Positions 6,317 to 8,434 of a stretch of 8,434 nucleotides of DNA are shown piece after piece (the stretch's first letter is position 1; the number at the start of each line of letters is the position of its first letter). Made by a program: the position numbers and the translations under genes. The notes beneath the pieces were generated by a model that was not told the origin of the DNA, made no database searches, and worked only from the letters and a program-made list of their open reading frames with translations. The DNA comes from JBBKWX01 sp037969175. Lineage in GTDB: Bacteria > Bacteroidota > Bacteroidia > AKYH767-A > JBBKVM01. The stretch is from contig JBBKWX010000232.1 in assembly GCA_037969175.1 (NCBI GenBank), positions 1 to 8,434 on the forward strand. Direction: 5' to 3'.

Positions 6317-6390
6317 GGCGAGGTAGCTCAGATGGTTAGAGCGCAGGATTCATAACCCTGAGGTCTCGGGTTCAACTCCCGATCTCGCTA
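6317..6390 (+). tRNA. tRNA-Met (anticodon CAT, elongator type)
   Basis: A 74-nt cloverleaf. The acceptor GGCGAGG (6317-6323) pairs with TCTCGCT (6383-6389), with G-U at pairs 1-72 and 7-66; A73 is at 6390. TAGCTCAGATGGTTAGAGC is the D arm. The anticodon loop is TTCATAA with CAT at 6351-6353, and TCGGG-TTCAACT-CCCGA is the T arm. The paired 1-72 position and the lack of three G-C pairs in the anticodon stem argue against initiator tRNA. A lysidine-type tRNA-Ile2 is less likely but not excluded by the CAT anticodon. The base pair next to the anticodon loop (31-39) is A-C, a mismatch. CCA is not encoded. Confidence 0.93.
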
Positions 6391-6409
6391 CGATAAAGCA
6401 GGATTCTTA

Positions 6410-6425
6410 TCCGCCAGCTGGCGGA
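6410..6425. repeat. Palindromic element copy 1
   Basis: TCCGCCAGCTGGCGGA is a perfect 16-bp palindrome sitting inside the tRNA-derived duplicate. It is followed by CTCG, like the second copy. It looks like a dispersed REP-type short palindrome. Confidence 0.75.
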
Positions 6426-6434
6426 CTCGGGTTC

Positions 6435-6450
6435 TCCGCCGGGAGGCGGA
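6435..6450. repeat. Palindromic element copy 2
   Basis: TCCGCCGGGAGGCGGA has the same 6-bp arms TCCGCC/GGCGGA as copy 1 but a different 4-nt centre (GGGA instead of AGCT). It is likewise followed by CTCG. The fixed arms and variable centre suggest a family of mobile or copied hairpins. Confidence 0.75.
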
Positions 6451-6464
6451 CTCGCTACGATAAG

Positions 6465-6491
6465 GAGACAGATTTTTCTGTCTCTTTTTTT
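6465..6491 (+). terminator. tRNA-Met transcript terminator
   Basis: Stem GAGACAGA (6465-6472)/TCTGTCTC (6477-6484) with TTTT loop, followed by seven Ts. The tRNA transcript therefore includes the palindrome-bearing trailer. Confidence 0.88.
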
Positions 6492-6524
6492 GTTTTAATA
6501 GATTTTCGCTGATTGGAGCAGATT

Positions 6525-6571
6525 ATTTTTCCCACGGAACACACAGAATTTTGCACAGAATTCACGGAAAA
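6525..6571. repeat. Left inverted repeat of the GxxExxY cassette
   Basis: About 46 bp ending 10 bp past the GxxExxY stop codon. It contains four heptamers, CACGGAA, CACAGAA, CACAGAA and CACGGAA, at 6533, 6542, 6554 and 6563 (spacing 9-12-9), preceded by TTTTTCC. It matches the reverse complement of 7045-7090 at 40 of 46 positions by eye. Confidence 0.8.
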
Positions 6572-6581
6572 TTAATTAAGA

Positions 6582-6959
6582 TTAATATCCATTAACTTTT
6601 CGAAAGATTCCTTGCTGGATATCATTTTCATTGAAATTTACCAGAATCCCCATCCTTAAGTTAGAAATTTTAAGATATGTCAGGAGTTGTTTATGGTGGA
6701 TTGCCAGTAAATTTTCTACAGACTTTACTTCAATGATAATTTGATTTTCAATTAAGAGATCCAGTCTATATCCATTTCCGAGTTGCTCTCCTTCATAAAT
6801 TACCGGTATCATCACTTCCTTCTGAAAAGCAACTTGTTGCTTTTTAAACTCACAACATAAAGCATTGACATATATACTTTCCAATAGACCGGGGCCAAGC
6901 GTATAGTAGACTTTAAAAATCGCTCCCCGAATAATGTATGTTAGTTTATTTTCTTCCAT
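6582..6959 (-). CDS. GxxExxY family protein, PD-(D/E)XK nuclease-like
   Basis: A 125-aa small soluble protein of the GxxExxY family (TIGR04256; Pfam PDDEXK_3). The naming motif GLLESIY falls in an N-terminal helix (residues 24-30). The nuclease-like core is YRLDLLIENQIIIEVKSVENLLAIHHKQLLTYLK: D67 in LDL, E77-x-K79 (EVK) and Q91 fit the D...ExK...Q residues of PD-(D/E)XK enzymes. The length is normal for the family. The molecular function is not established in general; nucleic-acid cleavage or binding is inferred from the fold. I start at ATG 6959; an in-frame TTG at 6965 would add two residues. The gene is enclosed by inverted repeats, one of them 10 bp past its stop. It has no clear promoter box; an imperfect dyad lies in its leader region. 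Confidence 0.88.
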   Translation of the reverse strand: MEENKLTYIIRGAIFKVYYTLGPGLLESIYVNALCCEFKKQQVAFQKEVMIPVIYEGEQLGNGYRLDLLIENQIIIEVKSVENLLAIHHKQLLTYLKISNLRMGILVNFNENDIQQGIFRKVNGY

Positions 6960-6982
6960 CTTCAAGGATTAAAATTACTTAG

Positions 6983-7018
6983 AAGACAAACCAATAATGA
7001 TATCATATCTGTTGTCTT
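6983..7018. promoter_or_regulatory. Nested dyad upstream of the GxxExxY gene
   Basis: AAGACAA (6983-6989) pairs with TTGTCTT (7012-7018), enclosing the perfect palindrome ATGATATCAT (6997-7006) at nearly the same centre. It lies 24 bp or more upstream of the start codon and could be an operator or leader hairpin. No regulator is identifiable. Confidence 0.25.
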
Positions 7019-7044
7019 TTTAATAAAACATCATATATCCAACA

Positions 7045-7091
7045 TTTTCAGTGTTTTCTGTGCAAAGTTCTGTGTATTCAGTGGGAAAAAA
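7045..7091. repeat. Right inverted repeat of the GxxExxY cassette
   Basis: Reverse-complement partner of 6525-6571. Its heptamers TTCAGTG, TTCTGTG, TTCTGTG and TTCAGTG start at 7047, 7056, 7068 and 7077, again 9-12-9. The two outer heptamers read CACTGAA here and CACGGAA on the left, so the outer pair varies together within each copy. Confidence 0.8.
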
Positions 7092-7103
7092 GAGAACAAC
7101 GAA

Positions 7104-7132
7104 AAGAGCCCTCCGCAGAACGAAGGGCTCTT
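7104..7132 (-). terminator. M16 peptidase terminator
   Basis: Stem AAGAGCCCT/AGGGCTCTT (9 bp, 7104-7112 with 7124-7132) with an 11-nt loop. On the minus strand it lies 21 bp past the peptidase stop and is followed by TTTTCGTTGTTCTCTTTTTT, a weak then stronger U-tract. Confidence 0.78.
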
Positions 7133-7153
7133 CATAATTAGTCTAAAGATCGA

Positions 7154-8434
7154 TTACTTAAAAGTATCCTCGCTCTTAATAATCTTAACTGAAGTAACCT
7201 TCAAAGGAACTTTAGCTACGATTTCATCTTCTGCAAGAATTGACGGAGCCAATACAGCTTTTAGAGCATTTGAATAACTCATAGGTGATGGCGTATTCGC
7301 CATCAGGCTTGCTTTCAAAGGCTCCGCTTCACTTTCATCTGTAACGATCGTGATAAACATATTGTCCGTTTGCATATACTTTTTCACTGCAGCGTTCACA
7401 TCTTCTACAGTTATCTTAGCAAGTTCTGCATCCATCTCTTTTAGGTAGTTCTTACGATTGTAAAATTTAGAATCCATCAAGAACCCTAATTGACCTGCAG
7501 TATTCTGAGGATATAGTTTTATATAGCTTCTCAGAAAAGTACGAGTCATCTCAAAATCTTCTTTCGACATACCATTCTTCACCAGATTACCAATCTCATA
7601 CATAGCCATGCGAATAGCAAAATGAGCATGACCAATAGTGATATCCTTCAATTCAGGATACTGTCCGTGCAAAGCAGCTGCAGTTTGTACCGGACGGATC
7701 CACAAGCCAAAATAATTTGAGGTGCGTGGGATTCCCGTTGCAGGCAACATATTCGATCCACCGTTATCATACCATTCGATATAGGTATAATCACCATAAT
7801 TCATACTGCGTTGCTCACGTATCTTTTGGTATAATTTACCATAAGATTTACGATGCTCTCCCATGTAAGAATTTGCTACCATCAATGCAGCCCAATCAGG
7901 ACGTGAACGGTTTACATCTATCTTATATCCGCCAAAGATCGCAGAACCCAAAGTGTTGGCTTTGGTGATGATCTCAACCTGAATTCCTTTCGGAGTGTTC
8001 GGCTGAATATTCATTGGTTGTGCTTTCGCTTTTTCCGGCAAAACGGAAAGATCTTTCTTCAACCTTGCTACAAGTGTTGCAGGATACGAACCGATCAAAC
8101 CCACAGAAAGATTGCTGCGTCCATAAAAATTTGCAAAATGCGCTTTTGCATCCGCAAGAGTTAAGGATTTAACACCGGCAGAAGTTCCCTGCGTTACATG
8201 TTGATAAGGAGTGCCGCGATACAAAAGATCTTCGAGCGCCTTCTTGCTATATTCCTCATCCGAAGAAGCACGGATAACCTGATCTACATAGTTTTGCTGA
8301 TTTGATTTTACTCTGCTGAAATCTTCTTCAGAGAATGAAGGTTTTGTTACCAAACCGGTGATGATAGGGTAGAAGGCTTCCAGAAAATCCTTATGCACTT
8401 CGAAAGTGAATACAGAAACTTCCTTGTCAGTACT
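7154..8434 (-). CDS. M16 (insulinase-family) peptidase, C-terminal part, 5' end outside window
   Basis: The frame is open to the window edge. The codon at 8398 is GTG (valine), and twelve more in-frame codons (STDKEVSVFTFE) precede it and align with the family's pre-VHKDFL strand, so this is an internal part of a longer protein. 426 residues are visible. They cover the end of the first M16 domain, SFSEEDFSRVKSNQQNYV...DEEYSKKALEDLLYRGTPYQH, then LTLADAKAHFANFYGRSNLSVGLIGSYP and a second, substrate-enclosing M16 domain ending at LKVTSVKIIKSEDTFK. The zinc-binding HxxEH would lie upstream of the window, so activity cannot be judged. Such proteins are usually periplasmic or outer-membrane-anchored peptide-degrading enzymes in Bacteroidota. 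A terminator follows the stop. Confidence 0.85.
   Translation of the reverse strand, partial: STDKEVSVFTFEVHKDFLEAFYPIITGLVTKPSFSEEDFSRVKSNQQNYVDQVIRASSDEEYSKKALEDLLYRGTPYQHVTQGTSAGVKSLTLADAKAHFANFYGRSNLSVGLIGSYPATLVARLKKDLSVLPEKAKAQPMNIQPNTPKGIQVEIITKANTLGSAIFGGYKIDVNRSRPDWAALMVANSYMGEHRKSYGKLYQKIREQRSMNYGDYTYIEWYDNGGSNMLPATGIPRTSNYFGLWIRPVQTAAALHGQYPELKDITIGHAHFAIRMAMYEIGNLVKNGMSKEDFEMTRTFLRSYIKLYPQNTAGQLGFLMDSKFYNRKNYLKEMDAELAKITVEDVNAAVKKYMQTDNMFITIVTDESEAEPLKASLMANTPSPMSYSNALKAVLAPSILAEDEIVAKVPLKVTSVKIIKSEDTFK

Larger units (their letters stand above)
6398..6463 (+). pseudogene. Tandem duplicate of the tRNA-Met 3' half, with two palindrome replacements
   Basis: Beginning directly after 6397, the sequence repeats 6343-6396 in order: GCAGGATTC (6398-6406), CTCGGGTTC (6426-6434) and CTCGCTACGATAA (6451-6463) are identical to tRNA 6343-6351, 6365-6373 and 6384-6396. 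Between them two 10-nt tRNA segments (ACCCTGAGGT and AACTCCCGAT) are each replaced by a 16-bp palindrome. The shift grows 55, 61, 67 accordingly. It cannot form a tRNA and lies in the trailer of the tRNA transcript, before the terminator. Confidence 0.8.
6525..7091. mobile_element. Putative inverted-repeat cassette carrying a GxxExxY gene
   Basis: A 567-bp unit consisting of one PD-(D/E)XK-like gene between two ~46-bp inverted repeats, inserted between the tRNA-Met terminator and the M16 peptidase terminator. No transposase is present and no target-site duplication is seen, so mobility would need outside enzymes or the encoded nuclease-like protein. The call rests on the repeats and their symmetric enclosure of a single gene. 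Confidence 0.5.

Noticed and set aside
6514..6530. Target-site duplication around the GxxExxY cassette
   Set aside because: Bases outside the left and right repeats share no direct repeat.
7154..8398. Complete M16-like gene starting at GTG 8398
   Set aside because: The frame stays open to the window edge with family-like residues upstream, so the GTG is an internal valine and the gene is partial.

Overview
The window looks like a chromosomal segment of a Bacteroidota bacterium, most likely from the Chitinophagales/Sphingobacteriales side. The reasons are: AT-rich DNA without Shine-Dalgarno sequences, promoter boxes of the TAnnTTTG type, a long LptF/LptG-family permease starting MKKLTQLVLKSYLGPF, a Bacteroidota START-like small protein (MAKKKQKYQMEFEVKGSPKILFNYI), and an elongator tRNA-Met without encoded CCA. 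The genus cannot be named from this sequence.

Layout. 1-518 has no gene. It holds a tandem array of ~115-bp composite repeats built from two kinds of hairpin, one GAAA-capped (A) and one with the invariant core CCCCGTAAGG (B). Sequence changes among copies keep the pairing only when the + strand is read, so this looks like a structured + strand RNA. A strong bidirectional terminator (539-575) separates it from the minus-strand operon 4368->564: LptF/LptG-family permease, then two GT4-type glycosyltransferases that overlap by one base. The permease starts at TTG, 19 bp from the divergent start of an unrecognised 203-aa protein (4388-4999), and the promoters of the two genes appear interleaved. 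That protein overlaps the 3' end of the START-like gene (4986-5369, minus) by 14 bp. Divergent from the START-like gene is an isoprenylcysteine-methyltransferase-like membrane enzyme (5494-6237), possibly a lipid A phosphate methyltransferase.

A tRNA-Met(CAT) with a good promoter follows (6317-6390). Its 3' trailer is an exact-boundary tandem duplication of the tRNA 3' half in which two 10-nt segments are replaced by 16-bp palindromes of the form TCCGCC-N4-GGCGGA. A terminator follows (6465-6491). Next is a ~567-bp cassette (6525-7091): a GxxExxY-family gene with PD-(D/E)XK residues, enclosed by ~46-bp inverted repeats, each made of four CACNGAA heptamers at 9-12-9 spacing. The right edge is the terminator and C-terminal 426 codons of an M16 insulinase-family peptidase whose N-terminus lies outside the window.

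How it fits together: the permease, the two glycosyltransferases and perhaps the methyltransferase point to envelope glycolipid (LPS) assembly and export. The three non-coding or selfish-looking pieces (hairpin array, palindrome-invaded tRNA duplication, inverted-repeat GxxExxY cassette) are the parts most worth following up.
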